From Moraxella sp. ZY210820 (GTDB lineage Bacteria > Pseudomonadota > Gammaproteobacteria > Pseudomonadales > Moraxellaceae), in contig NZ_CP089978.1 of assembly GCF_030674635.1 (NCBI RefSeq), positions 62,001 to 126,000 on the forward strand: 64,000 bases of DNA, given 5' to 3'. Under the pieces are notes generated by a model. That model worked only from the letters and a program-made list of their open reading frames with translations, did no database searches and was not told where the DNA came from. Below, one piece after another: positions 20,520-30,573 of the stretch (the stretch's first letter is position 1; each line of letters starts with the position of its first letter). The position numbers were made by a program, and so were the translations under genes.

Positions 20520-21602
20520 TTACATCAAAATCTGTTTTAAACTATCAACCAAACGCTGATTTTGCTCCGCCGTGCCGATGGTAATGCGTAAAAATTGGTC
20601 AATGCGTGGTTTATTAAAATAACGCACAATAATGCCCATTTCACGCAATTTTTGAGCGATGTCGCTGGCATTTTGTGTATGACGAGCAAAGACAAAATTC
20701 GCTTTTGATGGCAATACATCAAAGCCTAAATTGTTCAATTCTTGCACTAAAATTTCACGATTTTCAATCACTTTTCGGCATTGAGCGACAAAATACTCTT
20801 GGTCTTGGAATGATGCTACAGCTCCTGCAATCGCCAATCTATCCATTGGATAAGAATTAAAGCTATTTTTCACCGTTTCTAAGGCAGTAATTAAATGTGG
20901 TTGAGCCATCGCATAACCCACACGCAAGCCCGCCAATGAACGAGATTTGGATGTGGTTTGACACACGATTAAATTATCATATTTTTCAATCAGTTGAACC
21001 GCACTTTCTGCACCAAAATCAACGTATGCCTCATCAATCACCACCACTGAATTGGCATTATTTTGCAATAATTGTTCAATCTCGTTTAATGTAATCGCTC
21101 GCCCAGTCGGTGCATTAGGATTGGTAATGATAATTCCGCCATTTTCCTGTGAATAATCATCGACATTAAGCGAAAAATCATCACGTAAAGCAATAGTTTT
21201 TGCTTTAATTTCAAAAAGCTGACTATAAACAGGATAAAAACTATAGCTAATATCTGGGTACAATAACGGTTTATCTTGTACAAAAAATGCCTTAAAAATA
21301 TGAGCCAATACTTCATCAGAACCATTGCCCACAAAAATATTTGCGATATTCAGTCCTTGTTGCTCGGCAATCGCTTGTTTAAGTTCGCTTGCATCTGGGT
21401 CAGGATAAAGTTTTAGACTATCCGCTTGATTTTCCAAGACCTTTTGAATGGCTTCTGCTACTTTTGGCGATGGTGGATAAGGATTTTCATTGGTATTAAG
21501 TTTCAGCAGGTTAGCAATTTTAGGTTGCTCGCCCGGAATATACGGCTCAAGTTCACGCACCAATGGCGACCAAAAGCGTTTTTGAGTTTCAGTAATGTTC
21601 AT
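20520..21602 (-). CDS. hisC: Histidinol-phosphate aminotransferase
   Basis: PLP-dependent class I/II aminotransferase of 360 residues acting late in histidine synthesis. It shows [10 protein letters not shown] near the N-terminus, the NPNAPTGR substrate loop, [10 protein letters not shown] with the cofactor aspartate, and the Schiff-base lysine in [17 protein letters not shown] chose the ATG at 21602 with GAGAGAATATG upstream. hisD lies on the same strand 2 kb upstream, with two Sel1-repeat genes and a small ORF in between. Confidence 0.93.
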   Translation of the reverse strand: MNITETQKRFWSPLVRELEPYIPGEQPKIANLLKLNTNENPYPPSPKVAEAIQKVLENQADSLKLYPDPDASELKQAIAEQQGLNIANIFVGNGSDEVLAHIFKAFFVQDKPLLYPDISYSFYPVYSQLFEIKAKTIALRDDFSLNVDDYSQENGGIIITNPNAPTGRAITLNEIEQLLQNNANSVVVIDEAYVDFGAESAVQLIEKYDNLIVCQTTSKSRSLAGLRVGYAMAQPHLITALETVKNSFNSYPMDRLAIAGAVASFQDQEYFVAQCRKVIENREILVQELNNLGFDVLPSKANFVFARHTQNASDIAQKLREMGIIVRYFNKPRIDQFLRITIGTAEQNQRLVDSLKQILM

Positions 21603-21623
21603 CATATTCTCTCTAAAATAAAT

Positions 21624-22631
21624 TTAATGACCTTGTTCGTTTAGGATACGGTAATTATCACAGCCAAGTTGCAGTCCATTATCACAGGCTTTAGCAAACC
21701 ATTGTTTAGCTACACTTTTATTTTGTTTTACGCCCTTACCATGTTCATACAGTACCCCTAGATTATTTTGAGCGTCAGAAATACCTTGTTGAGCCACTTC
21801 AGTGTACCATTTAACAGCTTGTTGATAATCTTGTTTTATACCTTGACCATATTCGTACATCATACCAACTTGATATTGAGCTTCTGCAATACCTTGTTGG
21901 GCTGATTTTTCATACCATTCAAAAGCTTTTTGGTAATCTTGAATAACGCCTAGACCATGATAATACATAAAACCCATATTATATTGAGCTCCTGCATACT
22001 CTTGTTTAGCTGATTTTTCATACCACTTAACAGCTTTTTGATAGTCTTGGCGAACACCATGACCTAGATGGTACATTGAACCTAGATTATTTTGAGCTTC
22101 TGCCAATCCTTGATAAGCTGATTTGTTAAACCATTCAAATGCTTTATGGTAATCTTGACGAACACCTTGTCCATCACGATACATTACGCCAAGATTATAT
22201 TGAGCAATTGCAAAACCTTGATGAGCGGATTTATTAAACCATTCAATGGCTTTTTGATAATCTTGATGAATGCCTTTCCCATCACGATACATTACGCCAA
22301 GATTATATTGAGCTAGTTCATTACCTTGATGAGCAGATTTATTAAACCATTCAAATGCTTTTTTATAATCTTGATGGACACCTTGACCATCATGATACAT
22401 TACTCCAAGATTATATTGAGCTTCTGCATGACCTTGTTGGGCTGATTTCATATACCATTCAAAGGCTTTTTGATAATCTTCTTGTTGATAGTAATAAATT
22501 GCTAATTCTGTTTGAGCTTTAACATCACCATGATTAGCTTTTTGAATTAAAGCATTCACATCAACATCATTTGCCAAAACTGACATCGATAATGATAAAC
22601 CTAATATTAATATGGATAATTTTTTAAACAT
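21624..22631 (-). CDS. Secreted Sel1-repeat protein (8 repeats)
   Basis: A 335-residue protein with an N-terminal signal peptide (MFKKLSILILGLSLSMSVLA, cleavage after LA) followed by eight 36-residue Sel1/TPR-like repeats. The repeat consensus is AQYNLGVMY-DGxGVxQDYxKAxEWxxKSAxQG. The end, CDNGLQLGCDNYRILNE, is shared with the upstream paralogue. Sel1 repeats form helical solenoids for protein-protein contact in the periplasm or outside. DNA identity among repeats 2-4 is high, so unequal recombination is possible. It lies 10 bases after its paralogue, between hisD and hisC. Confidence 0.88.
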   Translation of the reverse strand: MFKKLSILILGLSLSMSVLANDVDVNALIQKANHGDVKAQTELAIYYYQQEDYQKAFEWYMKSAQQGHAEAQYNLGVMYHDGQGVHQDYKKAFEWFNKSAHQGNELAQYNLGVMYRDGKGIHQDYQKAIEWFNKSAHQGFAIAQYNLGVMYRDGQGVRQDYHKAFEWFNKSAYQGLAEAQNNLGSMYHLGHGVRQDYQKAVKWYEKSAKQEYAGAQYNMGFMYYHGLGVIQDYQKAFEWYEKSAQQGIAEAQYQVGMMYEYGQGIKQDYQQAVKWYTEVAQQGISDAQNNLGVLYEHGKGVKQNKSVAKQWFAKACDNGLQLGCDNYRILNEQGH

Positions 22632-22641
22632 CTATTACACC

Positions 22642-23436
22642 TTATTCATTTAAAAGACGATAATTTTTACAAGCATCTTGATAGCCATTATCACAAGACT
22701 GTTTAAACCATTGTTTTGCAAGCCGATTACTTGGTTTAACCCCTAAACCATAATAATACATCACCCCCACATTGTATTGTGCCATTTCATCGCCTTGATT
22801 GGCGGCTTTGGTGTACCATGCCATCGCGGTTTTATAACTTTTGGCAACACCTTTTCCATTTTCATACATCAAACCCAAATTAAATTGTGCTTTGGAATAA
22901 CCTTGATTGGCTGATTTTGTGTACCATTCAACGGCTTTTAAATGATTTTTCTTCACGCCAATGCCATTGTTATACATAAAACCGAGTTCAAATTGGGCTT
23001 CGGCATAACCGTTATTAGCGGATTGTGTGTACCATTCTATCGCTTTTTTATAGTCTTGCGGAATGCCTTTGCCATGTTGATACATTACCCCTAAGTTATA
23101 TTGTGCATTGGCAAAACCTTGATTGGCGGCTTTCGTGTACCATTCTATTGCTTTTTGTGGGTCTTTGCTCACACCATCGCCTGTTTCATAACTGCGAGCA
23201 ACATTAAATTGGGCAGTTTTATTACCTTGTTGGGCGAGTTTTTCTGTCCAATAAAATTCCTGTTTGGCATCGCCTTTTTCACGGTAATAATTGCTTAATT
23301 CGACTTGAGCATCGGCAAAACCATCATTTGCCAAGCGAATTAAATCTTGAATATTATGTGGTTGATAAAGATAATTCGCCAATGCTGATGTGGATAATAA
23401 TATACTCAATATCAATAGCGGTAATTTTTTTAACAT
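22642..23436 (-). CDS. Secreted Sel1-repeat protein (6 repeats)
   Basis: Paralogue of the downstream Sel1 gene, 264 residues from the ATG at 23436. AAAAGGAATAGT is just upstream, which favours this over the longer frame from 23484. It has a signal peptide ending STSALA, six 36-residue Sel1 repeats and the same CDNG-x-CKNYRLLNE end. The two genes probably arose by tandem duplication. Their function is not readable; the signal peptide implies the periplasm or secretion. Confidence 0.87.
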   Translation of the reverse strand: MLKKLPLLILSILLSTSALANYLYQPHNIQDLIRLANDGFADAQVELSNYYREKGDAKQEFYWTEKLAQQGNKTAQFNVARSYETGDGVSKDPQKAIEWYTKAANQGFANAQYNLGVMYQHGKGIPQDYKKAIEWYTQSANNGYAEAQFELGFMYNNGIGVKKNHLKAVEWYTKSANQGYSKAQFNLGLMYENGKGVAKSYKTAMAWYTKAANQGDEMAQYNVGVMYYYGLGVKPSNRLAKQWFKQSCDNGYQDACKNYRLLNE

Positions 23437-23437
23437 A

Positions 23438-23678
23438 CTATTCCTTTTCAAGGCTTTCACTAATACGTTGCAATTTTTCATCAAGCGTTAAAAGCTGTAA
23501 ATTGTGCGTTTTTTCCTAACACACTTGGATTAGGATTTGCTAAAGCTCGTGCAATCATCGGATTAACTTCAGTTTCTTGTTTTGCCCATTTTGTAATCAA
23601 ATCTTCAACTGAAATTTGTTCTGCTTGAGCTTTGGCGATAATCACTTGTTCAATATGTGGCGGTAAATCAATAATCAT
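23438..23678 (-). pseudogene. Small antitoxin-like ORF, possibly frameshifted at an A6 run
   Basis: The open frame 23678-23481 encodes 65 residues starting MIIDLPPHIEQVIIAKAQAE, with a short strand then helices, similar in style to ribbon-helix-helix antitoxins, though I do not recognise the family. It ends FTAFNA after a run of six A (GGAAAAAACGCAC on the minus strand). With one A fewer, the frame continues as THNLQLLTLDEKLQRISESL and stops at TAG 23440-23438, one base before the Sel1 start. That longer end looks more natural, so a +1 frameshift, or slippage, is likely. No toxin gene is next to it. Confidence 0.5.
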
Positions 23679-23725
23679 GGTTTACTCCTAAAATTGGATT
23701 GAACATATTAACATCATTCGGATTG

Positions 23726-23754
23726 GTACAGGCGGAAAATCTTCCGCCCCTACA
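23726..23754. repeat. REP-like palindrome
   Basis: GGCGGAA (23731-23737) pairs with TTCCGCC (23742-23748), flanked by GTACA on the left and CCTACAC on the right. It lies between hisD and the small ORF on the minus strand and belongs to the GTAGGGG palindrome family of this window. Confidence 0.6.
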
Positions 23755-23776
23755 CGACATCAATTATTTAGAATGC

Positions 23777-25069
23777 TTATTTATCATAACGATAACGAGC
23801 CGAACGAGCATGAGCATCTAAGTTTTCTTGTTGAGCCAAAATATCAGCCGTTTTTGCTAACTGTTTTACCCCTTGTTCGCTACACATAATTAAACTTGAA
23901 CGTTTTTGGAAATCATACACGCCCAATGGTGATGAAAAACGAGCCGTGCCTGATGTTGGTAATACATGGTTCGGACCTGCACAATAATCGCCAATCGCTT
24001 CTGGGGTAAATGCACCCATAAAAATCGCCCCTGCATGACGAATTTCATTTGCCATCTCTTGAGCGTTCGCCACGCAAAGTTGTAAATGTTCTGGAGCAAC
24101 ATTATTAATTAATTCAATGGCTTCGGCACGGTCTTTGACTAAAATGCACGCCCCACGATTAGCAATTGATGTACGAGCAATCTCCGCTTTTGGTAAATTC
24201 TCTAAATGCTTTTCAATCCATGCCATGACATCATTGAGCAAGTTTTCATCAGGTGTAATTAAAATCGCTTGAGCAACGGTATCATGCTCTGCTTGCGACA
24301 ATAAATCCATCGCCAACCATTCAGCATTATTGCCAGTTTCCGCATAGACCAAAATTTCTGATGGTCCTGCAATCATGTCAATACCGACTTGCCCAAAAAC
24401 TGCACGTTTTGCCGCTGCTACAAAACGATTGCCCGGTCCTGTGATTTTATCCACACGGGGAATGCTTTCTGTGCCATACGCCAAACCTGCGACTGCTTGA
24501 GCACCGCCAATGGTAAATACACGATGTACGCCAGCTAAGTACGCTGCCGCTAAGACTAATGGATTGAGTTCCCCTTTCGGTGCTGGCACAACCATGATAA
24601 TTTCACCCACACCTGCTACTTGAGCAGGAATAGCATTCATGAGGACTGATGATGGATAAGATGCTAATCCCCCTGGTACATAAATACCGACACGGTCTAG
24701 AGGCGTTACTTTTTGTCCTAAAGTATTGCCTAAATCATCAACAAATGTCCAACCGCCTTGATTTTGCACTTCGTGGAATTTACGAATACGTTGGCTCGCC
24801 AATTCTAACGCTTGACGCACATCATCAGCCAAACCATCAAAGGCATTTTTTAAATCTGCTTGCAATAATTCCAATTCCGCAAAGGTTTTTGCAGGGTGTT
24901 GGTCAAATTGTTGGGTTAAAGCTAAAATTTCCGCATCGCCATTTTTACGCACATCTGCGATGATTTTATCGACCGTTTGCAATAATTGTGGGTCATTCAC
25001 CGTTTCAAATGCCAATAAATCAGCAAATTGTTGTTTAAATTCAGGATTTTGGGTAGATAAAGAACGCAT
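23777..25069 (-). CDS. hisD: Histidinol dehydrogenase
   Basis: Zn-dependent enzyme oxidising histidinol to histidine in two NAD-linked steps. From the ATG at 25069 (AGGCAG upstream) it has 430 residues, the normal length; an upstream extension to 25144 is not needed. Visible motifs include the NAD-site stretch [21 protein letters not shown] region, [23 protein letters not shown], the Zn/catalytic SQAEHD, PEHLQL and GPNHVLPT. In related genomes hisG-hisD-hisC are contiguous; here hisG is not upstream and hisC is displaced. Confidence 0.96.
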   Translation of the reverse strand: MRSLSTQNPEFKQQFADLLAFETVNDPQLLQTVDKIIADVRKNGDAEILALTQQFDQHPAKTFAELELLQADLKNAFDGLADDVRQALELASQRIRKFHEVQNQGGWTFVDDLGNTLGQKVTPLDRVGIYVPGGLASYPSSVLMNAIPAQVAGVGEIIMVVPAPKGELNPLVLAAAYLAGVHRVFTIGGAQAVAGLAYGTESIPRVDKITGPGNRFVAAAKRAVFGQVGIDMIAGPSEILVYAETGNNAEWLAMDLLSQAEHDTVAQAILITPDENLLNDVMAWIEKHLENLPKAEIARTSIANRGACILVKDRAEAIELINNVAPEHLQLCVANAQEMANEIRHAGAIFMGAFTPEAIGDYCAGPNHVLPTSGTARFSSPLGVYDFQKRSSLIMCSEQGVKQLAKTADILAQQENLDAHARSARYRYDK

Positions 25070-25289
25070 AATCTGCCTATGTATTTCAATATAAAATTGC
25101 TTTATTGTACTTCTTTTTGCTGATGATGGGGATATTTTTATCAATAATTTTTATCATCAATCGAATTGATAATACAAGCTAATAACAAATTTTGCTTATA
25201 CAACAACATCTGCTAAACTATTTTTAACTATAGTTTAGCCTCTATAAAATATTATTGAAAATAAATATTCCATAAATTATTGTTATTTA

Positions 25290-26321
25290 TTATATATTTT
25301 CAACTTCCGCTAACAATCGTAAATAACTTTCTAAACGACGTGGTAAGATTTGACCATTATCTACCGCATTTTTTAAAGCACAATTTTTTTCATGTGTATG
25401 TGTACAATTACGGAATTGGCAATCACCTAAGAACGGTTGAATATCAGGAAAACCGAGTTTAATTTTATCCAAAGTCAAATGCCATAAACCAAACTCACGA
25501 ATCCCTGGTGAATCAATTAAGGCACTATGTTCACCAAAAGTAATTAAACGGGTTGATGTTGTTGTATGCTGTCCTAATGCAGAATTTTCTGAAATTACGT
25601 TAGTTTCTTGTTGTGCTTCAGGTACTAAAGCATTAATTAAAGTACTTTTGCCTACACCAGATTGTCCCACAAAAGCTACTGTTTGCCCTTGTAATTTTTG
25701 CTTTAATTCACTTAAATCGCCATCAGCTTGACACATTAAAGTATCATACCCAAGTTGTTGATATTGTTGAACAAGCTCTAAAATATTATCATCAGCTTGT
25801 ACTAAATCTGCTTTATTCATCAACAATAATGTTTTAATATTCGCTTCAGCACTCGCCACTAAATAACGGTCAATTAACATCGGTGCAACTTCAGGTAAGG
25901 GGGCAAACACCACCACAATCAAGCTAATATTTGCCGCTACAGGTTTAATTTTATGATAACGGTCAGGACGTGTTAGTAAAGATTGACGTGGGTGCAATGC
26001 TGTAATCACACCTAAACCAGATACAGAGTCAGCTAAAAAACGTACTCTATCGCCTGTAACCAATGCTTCTAAATTAGTTCGAGTATGGCAACGCCAAATA
26101 TCGCCTAATTCAATTTCTTTCCAAAATCCATCATTTTGTTGTGGTTTTTCAGGTATTTGCTCAGGTAAAGCAAGCACTTTCACTTCTAATTGACGCCCAT
26201 AATGCTGTACAATCAAACCTTCAATTTCAACACCTGTTTCTTGCACCACTTGGCGTTGTTGTTGCTGTTGAATACGACGTTGTTGTTGCTCAGTTAAACG
26301 TCGTTTACGAATAATAGCCAT
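25290..26321 (-). CDS. rsgA: Ribosome small subunit-dependent GTPase A
   Basis: Circularly permuted GTPase that helps mature the 30S subunit, 343 residues. The G motifs appear in permuted order: NKAD (G4) before GQSGVGKSTLIN (G1) and DSPGIREF (G3). An N-terminal OB fold precedes them. The C-terminal zinc region has a Cys-x-Cys-His-Cys set in GDCQFRNCTHTHEKNC. The first 30 residues are rich in Q and R. It is divergent from orn, as in other gammaproteobacteria where rsgA and orn are neighbours. Confidence 0.95.
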   Translation of the reverse strand: MAIIRKRRLTEQQQRRIQQQQQRQVVQETGVEIEGLIVQHYGRQLEVKVLALPEQIPEKPQQNDGFWKEIELGDIWRCHTRTNLEALVTGDRVRFLADSVSGLGVITALHPRQSLLTRPDRYHKIKPVAANISLIVVVFAPLPEVAPMLIDRYLVASAEANIKTLLLMNKADLVQADDNILELVQQYQQLGYDTLMCQADGDLSELKQKLQGQTVAFVGQSGVGKSTLINALVPEAQQETNVISENSALGQHTTTSTRLITFGEHSALIDSPGIREFGLWHLTLDKIKLGFPDIQPFLGDCQFRNCTHTHEKNCALKNAVDNGQILPRRLESYLRLLAEVENI

Positions 26322-26426
26322 ATAATATTGTAAATTGATGATAAATAAATGCTATTTTAGCTTAAAACACAAGCGAAACCTATCAAAATTTGTTAATATA
26401 TCCATTTTAATCATTGGAAATGAAAA

Positions 26427-26975
26427 ATGGCTAGCACACCACAAACACGTTTAATTTGGATTGACCTTGAAATGACAGGTTTAGATACCGATCATGATAA
26501 AATTATTGAAATCGCTACCGTCATTACCGATGACCATTTGAATATTTTAGCGGAAGGTCCTGTGTTGGCTATTCATCAACCTGATATTGTACTCAATGCC
26601 ATGGATAGCTGGTGTACTCGTCAACATGGGGAGTCAGGTCTGACGGAACGTGTACGCCGTAGCCGTTTAACTACACGTGATGCTGAACAACAAACTTTAG
26701 AATTTTTACGCAAATGGGTCGATGCCAAAGTATCACCGATGTGTGGTAACTCTATTTGCCAAGACCGCCGTTTTATGCATCGTGAAATGCCTGAATTAGA
26801 GCAATATTTCCATTATCGCAACTTAGATGTATCATCAGTTAAAGAATTAGCTAAACGTTGGCGACCTGAAATCATGCAAGGTTTATCAAAACAAGCAACA
26901 CATTTAGCCTTAGATGATATTAAAGATTCGATTAGTGAATTGCGTTATTATCGTGAATATTTTTTTAGAACTTAA
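26427..26975 (+). CDS. orn: Oligoribonuclease
   Basis: 3'-5' exoribonuclease of the DEDDh family that degrades 2-5 nt RNAs and pGpG, 182 residues as expected. Motif Exo I is [10 protein letters not shown], followed by [13 protein letters not shown], and the ExoIII histidine/aspartate lie in THLALDDI. The divergent neighbour is rsgA. A strong hairpin follows the stop. Confidence 0.96.
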   Translation: MASTPQTRLIWIDLEMTGLDTDHDKIIEIATVITDDHLNILAEGPVLAIHQPDIVLNAMDSWCTRQHGESGLTERVRRSRLTTRDAEQQTLEFLRKWVDAKVSPMCGNSICQDRRFMHREMPELEQYFHYRNLDVSSVKELAKRWRPEIMQGLSKQATHLALDDIKDSISELRYYREYFFRT

Positions 26976-26987
26976 TGAAATTTAAGA

Positions 26988-27020
26988 ATAAGGCGTATTG
27001 AAATTGAATATGCCTTATTT
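26988..27020. terminator. Terminator after orn
   Basis: A 13-base stem with one G-U pair (AATAAGGCGTATT at 26988-27000 with 27008-27020) closes a 7-base loop right after orn. It may serve the converging minus-strand toxin remnant too. Confidence 0.7.
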
Positions 27021-27035
27021 GTTCGTAATTGCAAA

Positions 27036-27512
27036 TTAATATTCGTCTGCCATTATGAGTACTTTTTTTAATAATAACTCATCAAAAAATACTGGACTAT
27101 GTTTTAACTTTAAAATCAAAGGTTTAATATTTTGAATTAACCCCTGTTGTTTCGCTAGTAATAAAATACCTAAACTACCAATGATATGAATATCTAATTG
27201 ACTGCATATTGCTCGTCCTTTTCGTTCATCAATTAATAAATAATCCGCATTTAAATATTGATAAAGCAAGATACTGCTTGTCTCACCAATATCTAATCTA
27301 GACAATAAATTATCTTTATCATTTAGTGTAAAATCATCATAAATTTTATCAGAAAATAGGCTGATAATTCTACATAAAATGGTTTTCCAATTTGGCAAAT
27401 TTCATTATAAACCCATTTTGTAATATAAACTTTATCAAATAATTGTTCCAATAGTGTTAATGATTAACAACACGCCAATGCGATGAGTGGCGAGCTATCG
27501 CAAAATAATCAT
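27036..27512 (-). pseudogene. Decayed DUF3368/PIN-like toxin gene
   Basis: Remnant of a DUF3368 (PIN superfamily) toxin. The intact 3' part (27398-27036) contains GETSSILL, LLIDERKGRA, GSLGILLLAKQQGLI and the usual end. The 5' part reads DSSPLIALACC, stop, then SLTLLEQLFDKVYITKWVYNEICQIGKPFYVELSAYF in another frame. Lesions I can place are a frame change in the T run right after the ATG at 27512, an in-frame TAA at 27466-27464, and a 1-base loss in the A run at 27353-27356 (plus-strand numbering). The ATG overlaps the antitoxin stop as ATGA, the remains of a coupled operon. The toxin cannot be made intact. Confidence 0.8.
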
Positions 27513-27787
27513 AATCTTACAGTTTTTTCTTGATAATGTTGTAATACTTGGTTAAATTCTAATTCAAACTCTTGTTCATCAACATAAGTTTGATGAGCCA
27601 CACCACGTTCATGACAAGCCGTGAGAAATTCAACTTCATTCATATTAAGACATTGATAAGATTGTTTTAAACTCACATTTCCTTGGTGATATTGGTCAAT
27701 AATAAAATTTAATTTTAACAATTTTTCAATATCATGGATTGCCATTTGCTGACCAAATTCATTGGGAATGCTTACATAAATATCCAT
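27509..27787 (-). CDS. UPF0175-like antitoxin
   Basis: A 92-residue protein (MDIYVSIPNEFGQQMAIHDI) with an N-terminal strand and helices, followed by a region with an acidic tail; AAGGTATATTA precedes the ATG. It resembles UPF0175 proteins, which are found beside DUF3368 proteins and are thought to be their antitoxins. The reading frame is intact although the paired toxin has decayed. Family assignment is by resemblance and gene pairing. Confidence 0.6.
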   Translation of the reverse strand: MDIYVSIPNEFGQQMAIHDIEKLLKLNFIIDQYHQGNVSLKQSYQCLNMNEVEFLTACHERGVAHQTYVDEQEFELEFNQVLQHYQEKTVRL

Positions 27788-27857
27788 TAATATACCTTTA
27801 ATAAGTTGTAAAATCTTATGCTAACATAGCACTAAAGCCTATAAATATCAACCCTAT

Positions 27858-28373
27858 TTACAAATCAGCCCACCACATTCTTAATTTTAATACCCATAGC
27901 GGTTGTATCCCAACAAAACCTTGCTCCATTTTTCCATCTTTTAGAATCAAATAGGATGGTGTAACTTGCCCTTGCCACATTGCAAAAACTTCTCCATATT
28001 CATCATTAACCGTTTGCAAACCAATTTTATTTTTACGTAAATAATGCGACAATTCTTGTGCGTTACCAGATTGTACTGCAATACTTACTACCGATGATGA
28101 GTGGGCTAATTGTTGTACCGTTGGCGTAGTATGTTTGCATACATGACACCATGCACCCCAAAAATAAACCAAGACTGCATTATCTTCACTTAATTGTTGT
28201 AAATCAATCATTTGTCCTTGATAATCTTGTAATTGAAGTACAGGACTATCAGGCATCTCAGGTTGTCGCCACCAATTGAGTATGCTATATATCAACACAA
28301 AAATCAGTACAAAAGAGATAAGTTCTTTACTGATTTTTAATAACTTTGCTTTAAATGTAGTTTTATTCATCAT
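27858..28373 (-). CDS. Membrane-anchored thioredoxin-like (TlpA/ScsD-type) protein
   Basis: A 171-residue protein with one N-terminal membrane helix (about 17-33) and a periplasmic thioredoxin fold. The active site is WCHVCKHT (CxxC) preceded by VYFWGAW, and the cis-proline is in QVTPSYLI. It resembles the ScsD/TlpA-type disulfide reductases. The ATG at 28373 shares a base with the stop of the upstream YcxB-like gene (TGATG), so they are translationally coupled. Partner reductases such as DsbD are not in the window. Confidence 0.8.
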   Translation of the reverse strand: MMNKTTFKAKLLKISKELISFVLIFVLIYSILNWWRQPEMPDSPVLQLQDYQGQMIDLQQLSEDNAVLVYFWGAWCHVCKHTTPTVQQLAHSSSVVSIAVQSGNAQELSHYLRKNKIGLQTVNDEYGEVFAMWQGQVTPSYLILKDGKMEQGFVGIQPLWVLKLRMWWADL

Positions 28374-28864
28374 CAACGAATATTAAATTGTTGTTTAAAA
28401 ATAGTTTGTTGCTCTGTATCTAAGGTACGTTTTGGTACAATAATCGCTACATGATTTTTTAATTCTAACACATAGCATGATTGTCCTTCAGCCGTTTTTT
28501 TCACATCTTGATAAGGATAATATTGCCCACGTTCATTGGCAACATAAAAATTTTGTTGATATAAATCAATACCTTGTGTTTTTTTATCTAATTGCATCTT
28601 GATAAATTGGCGTTTAAACATCAAGGGTACTAAATAAAAACGAATAATTAATTGCATAACCGAAAACATAGCACCAAAAATGATATAAAATTTTCCACCA
28701 TTATCAAAACCGAGTTTAAAGCCCCATAACATCAACAAAGTAGCTAAAATGGTGGTCGTCCACGCCATAACACCTTTTTGCCCAAAACTCGCAATACGAA
28801 AGGCTTCTTGAAATTCATTTAACTGTAGTTGATAACGTAAAGAAATGGTCGGTTTTTCAGCCAT
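28373..28864 (-). CDS. YcxB-like membrane protein
   Basis: A 163-residue protein from the ATG at 28864 with two membrane helices (WTTTILATLLMLWGFKLGF and IIFGAMFSVMQLIIRFYLV) and a C-terminal domain ending IIVPKRTLD. The last segment is typical of YcxB-like proteins, whose function is not known. Coupling to the downstream thioredoxin-like gene suggests a shared job at the inner membrane. Confidence 0.65.
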   Translation of the reverse strand: MAEKPTISLRYQLQLNEFQEAFRIASFGQKGVMAWTTTILATLLMLWGFKLGFDNGGKFYIIFGAMFSVMQLIIRFYLVPLMFKRQFIKMQLDKKTQGIDLYQQNFYVANERGQYYPYQDVKKTAEGQSCYVLELKNHVAIIVPKRTLDTEQQTIFKQQFNIR

Positions 28865-28936
28865 AATATTACTCAATAATTTTTTAAATAGGCTGATATT
28901 ATACACAAAATTGATTTATATTTTAAAAAGTAAAAT

Positions 28937-28965
28937 TGTAAGGGTAAAAATTTTTCACCCTTACA
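28937..28965. repeat. REP-like palindrome
   Basis: TGTAAGGGT-AAAAA pairs with TTTTT-CACCCTTACA with one bulged base. It lies between the end of mdh and the start of the YcxB-like gene and may act as the mdh terminator. Ends match the TGTAGGG family with one change. Confidence 0.6.
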
Positions 28966-29021
28966 TCTAGTTGATCAGTTATAAGCAATTCAAATATCAT
29001 AACAACTTATAGGACAGAGCA

Positions 29022-30014
29022 TTATTCACATTGCAATAAATGTTCAATAGCTTGACGTTCTTCGATTAATTCTTGCAAGGTTATATTCAAACGTTGTTGG
29101 CTAAATTCATCAATCTCTAAACCTTGCACAATTTGATATTCGCCTTGTTGAGTAATAACAGGAAAACCAAATACCAAACCTTCTGGGATACCATAAGAAC
29201 CATCAGATGGTACGCCCATTGTAACCCATTGACCTTGTGAACCTAAAGCCCAATCACGAATGTGGTCGATAGACGCATTGGCTGCTGATGCTGCAGATGA
29301 TGAACCACGTGTTGCAATAATTTCTGCACCACGTTGTGCAACTTTCGGCAAAAACACATCAACATTCCATGCATCATGATTAATCAACTGTTTAAGTGAT
29401 AGTCCATTAGCCGTTGCAAAACGATAATCTGCATACATGGTTGGTGAGTGATTACCCCATACTACAAAATTTTGAATGTCTTTTACGGCAACCCCAGATT
29501 TTTGTGAAAGTTGCGTTAAACTACGATTGTGGTCTAAGCGTAATAATGCAGTAAAGTTTTTAGCGGGTAAATCTGGTGCAGATTTCATGGCAATATATGC
29601 ATTGGTATTTGCAGGATTTCCTGTAACCAAAACTTTTACATCACGTTTGGCAACAGCGTTAAGAGCCTTTCCTTGCTCAATAAAAATTTTAGCATTTTCA
29701 AGCAATAAATCACTACGCTCCATACCCGCACTGCGTGGCTTTGCACCAACTAATAATGCATAATCTACATCTTTAAATGCAACATAAGGGTCATCGGTAC
29801 CAATCATACCAGCCAATAATGGAAAAGCACAATCGTCCATTTCCATCATCACACCTTTTAGAGTACGTTGCGTCCGCTCAGTATTTGTTTCTAATAACTG
29901 TAAAATAATAGGTTGGTCTTTACCTAACATTTCGCCACTTGCAATACGAAATAATAAACTATAACCAATTTGTCCAGCTGCCCCTGTAATGGCAACACGC
30001 ACAGGCTGTTTCAT
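29022..30014 (-). CDS. mdh: Malate dehydrogenase (NAD)
   Basis: TCA-cycle enzyme of 330 residues. The N-terminus [18 protein letters not shown] holds the Rossmann GxxGxxG. Substrate arginines lie in [13 protein letters not shown] and the LRLDHNRS segment, and the catalytic histidine is in VVWGNHSPT. It is of the long-loop cytosolic-type group found in Acinetobacter and many betaproteobacteria. GGAGG lies 5 bases before the ATG at 30014, which decides this start over 30017 and 30026. It is monocistronic, with a long leader region upstream. Confidence 0.96.
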   Translation of the reverse strand: MKQPVRVAITGAAGQIGYSLLFRIASGEMLGKDQPIILQLLETNTERTQRTLKGVMMEMDDCAFPLLAGMIGTDDPYVAFKDVDYALLVGAKPRSAGMERSDLLLENAKIFIEQGKALNAVAKRDVKVLVTGNPANTNAYIAMKSAPDLPAKNFTALLRLDHNRSLTQLSQKSGVAVKDIQNFVVWGNHSPTMYADYRFATANGLSLKQLINHDAWNVDVFLPKVAQRGAEIIATRGSSSAASAANASIDHIRDWALGSQGQWVTMGVPSDGSYGIPEGLVFGFPVITQQGEYQIVQGLEIDEFSQQRLNITLQELIEERQAIEHLLQCE

Positions 30015-30573
30015 CATCGCCTCCACATCAAACTTTTTAAATGATTTATGATGAATTGAATAATTTAATTCTTAAATTACAATCTAAGTGCAATAAGTGA
30101 AAAGGTATTTATAATGACTGATGAGATTATTAGCACACAAATCAAAAAAGTAACTATGAATACCTGCATACATCTTAGCATAAATGAATGAGAAAAGATA
30201 ATGTTAATTCCATTCCCAACTTTAAATCATAACATATTGATATTATTTAAAATATTGTATTTTGTATAGATGAATAATCATTTACCAAAACACAAAATCA
30301 ATAACTTATGATGAGTTTAAAATGATGTAATGTTAGTGCTGACGATATGTCATTATCAAAAACCTGTTGTTGCTAGCAGTGATTTGAGTATGTACTACAC
30401 ACTTTTGATAATCTTTTATCGAAATAGTGTTTATCAATTATAATTTATCTTTACATATTAATAGTTTATAAATTCTATCAAGCCACATTCACATGAATTG
30501 AATTGCTAAATGATTGATAATCGCTAAAATAAAACGATACAATAACATTTAATTTTAAAAAAGAGAAAATCAA
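30015..30573. other. Long divergent intergenic region between mdh and dtd
   Basis: These 559 bases hold no convincing ORF on either strand and are very AT-rich. They must contain the promoters of mdh (minus) and dtd (plus). The one structure I see is a 10-base inverted repeat, ATTATCAAAA at 30352-30361 and its complement at 30403-30412, with a 41-base loop. Confidence 0.5.

Noticed and set aside
21624..23436. Sel1 repeat DNA as a CRISPR-like or satellite array
   Set aside because: The 108-base periodicity is explained fully by 36-residue protein repeats in frame.
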